In this document: positions 13,814 through 14,453 of the stretch, piece by piece
Numbering within the stretch: the first letter of the stretch is position 1
How the letters are laid out: each line of letters opens with the position of its first letter
NCBI GenBank assembly: GCA_023260615.1
Contig: JALQUY010000020.1
Span: 1 to 14,453, forward strand
DNA length: 14,453 nt
Direction: 5' to 3'
Source of the DNA: Schleiferiaceae bacterium
GTDB taxonomy: Bacteria; Bacteroidota; Bacteroidia; Flavobacteriales; Schleiferiaceae
Translations under genes and position numbers: made by a program
The notes under the pieces: model-generated
Database searches by the model: none
What the model was told of the DNA's origin: nothing
Seen by the model: the letters and a program-made list of their open reading frames with translations, nothing else

Positions 13814-14453
13814 TTACAACCGCGTGTAGCGTTGCGTCACAGCGACAGAGTCCTGCATATAGGTTTGCTCCATCGTGTTATCATCAACGAGTTGGAAGGT
13901 CAAACTAGCACCCGTAAAACCTTCCAAACTGGAATGCATGCCTGTTTCCACAACAGCACCGCCCTCCCCTACTTCAAAGGTTCCGTAGCCAAAGTCTGCA
14001 TGGCTCGATGTATCCGTGCTGTAGGTATGGTACCAAATGAAGTGGCCACCGCCAATCATTTTGACCTCATGGAAATCGTGAATAGCATCATTTTCCACTT
14101 CGCGTGCTTCAAGCGTCCAAAGCCCATCGTACGGCGAAGTCACAGTAGAAAGCAACTTCCATTCTTCATTCAAATCAACCGTGTCTTCATTCCAGACTAA
14201 TCCCGTAATGGATTGAGAGAAGCCTGCTTCGCTTTCGGCCATGGCTAAGCTGTAAGAAATATCATTGACTGCCATACCGCCTTGATACATAGGCATTTCC
14301 GTCATAGTTCCGTCGTCATTCCAACGAGCTTCGCCGCAGCCCATGTTGGCTACACCGTCGTTGTCTAATGCAGCAAACATGTACCGCCCGCCCGAATAAA
14401 TCTTCATTTCGAGCTGATTGTTTTCAGTCACTTCACCTTTTTGGGTGGTAGTG
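13814..14453 (-). CDS. Protein with two tandem lipocalin-like domains, 5' end outside window
   Basis: The frame is open to the window edge, so at least 212 codons are coding and the true start lies beyond 14453; a GTG at 14431 is inside the frame but is unlikely to be the start. I cannot name the family with certainty. The visible part consists of two similar halves. The first has EMKIYSGGRYMFAALDN, then MGCGEARW and TEMPMYQGG. The second has YDGLWTLEAREV, EVKMIGGGHFIWYHTYS, FGYGTFEV and VETGMHSS. The shared pattern (K-x-x-x-G-x-hydrophobic-x-W/F, then G-x-G-x-aromatic, then E-x-x-hydrophobic) resembles small lipocalin-like beta-barrel domains of Bacteroidota exported proteins. A signal peptide would be expected upstream but is not visible. 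A strong terminator follows, so it is the last gene of its transcript. Confidence 0.7.
   Translation of the reverse strand, partial: TTTQKGEVTENNQLEMKIYSGGRYMFAALDNDGVANMGCGEARWNDDGTMTEMPMYQGGMAVNDISYSLAMAESEAGFSQSITGLVWNEDTVDLNEEWKLLSTVTSPYDGLWTLEAREVENDAIHDFHEVKMIGGGHFIWYHTYSTDTSSHADFGYGTFEVGEGGAVVETGMHSSLEGFTGASLTFQLVDDNTMEQTYMQDSVAVTQRYTRL

Overview
The window looks like a chromosomal housekeeping segment from a member of the Bacteroidota, most likely the Flavobacteriales. This is inferred from gene types, not from a database search. The pointers are: a DnaE with an N-terminal proofreading exonuclease domain; the trio rpmB-rpmG-DUF4295 followed by ftsY; a short (256 aa) AMP nucleosidase of the kind seen in this phylum; an S8 peptidase with a Bacteroidota-style N-terminus; and promoters of the TAnnTTTG (-7) type. 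Base composition appears moderately G+C-rich and even. I see no rRNA, tRNA, CRISPR array, insertion sequence or phage gene, and no stretch over 300 bases lacks a gene.

Layout, read along the minus strand (right to left). Bases 13814-14453 hold the 3' part of an unrecognised protein built of two similar lipocalin-like domains, closed by an intrinsic terminator at 13768-13793. The plus-strand gene cutC (13116-13769) ends inside that terminator. A divergent 42-bp gap separates cutC from a minus-strand secreted protein of unknown function (12171-13073), which converges on the plus-strand cytidine deaminase gene cdd (11683-12159). Cdd is divergent from cinA (10376-11620). After cinA comes a clear Bacteroidota promoter and the small ribosomal operon rpmB-rpmG-DUF4295 (10255 down to 9671), closed by a strong terminator at 9614-9642.

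Only 11 bases past that terminator begins a seven-gene minus-strand run: ftsY, AMP nucleosidase, rimO, dnaE, a MORN-repeat secreted protein, mnmA and the first 82 codons of an S8 peptidase. Most junctions are 4-nt or 1-nt overlaps or gaps of 1-8 nt, which suggests translational coupling. The exception is a 78-bp gap between rimO and dnaE that carries two interleaved inverted repeats. The run mixes protein targeting (FtsY), nucleotide metabolism, ribosome modification (RimO on S12), replication (DnaE) and tRNA 2-thiolation (MnmA). The common theme is growth functions; I infer co-expression, not a shared pathway.

I do not see a convincing new multi-gene system. The items most worth a second look are the interleaved repeats before dnaE, the terminator almost touching the ftsY start codon, the -7 boxes lying only four bases from start codons (possible leaderless transcripts), the largely degenerate PHP domain in DnaE, and the two-domain protein at the right edge.
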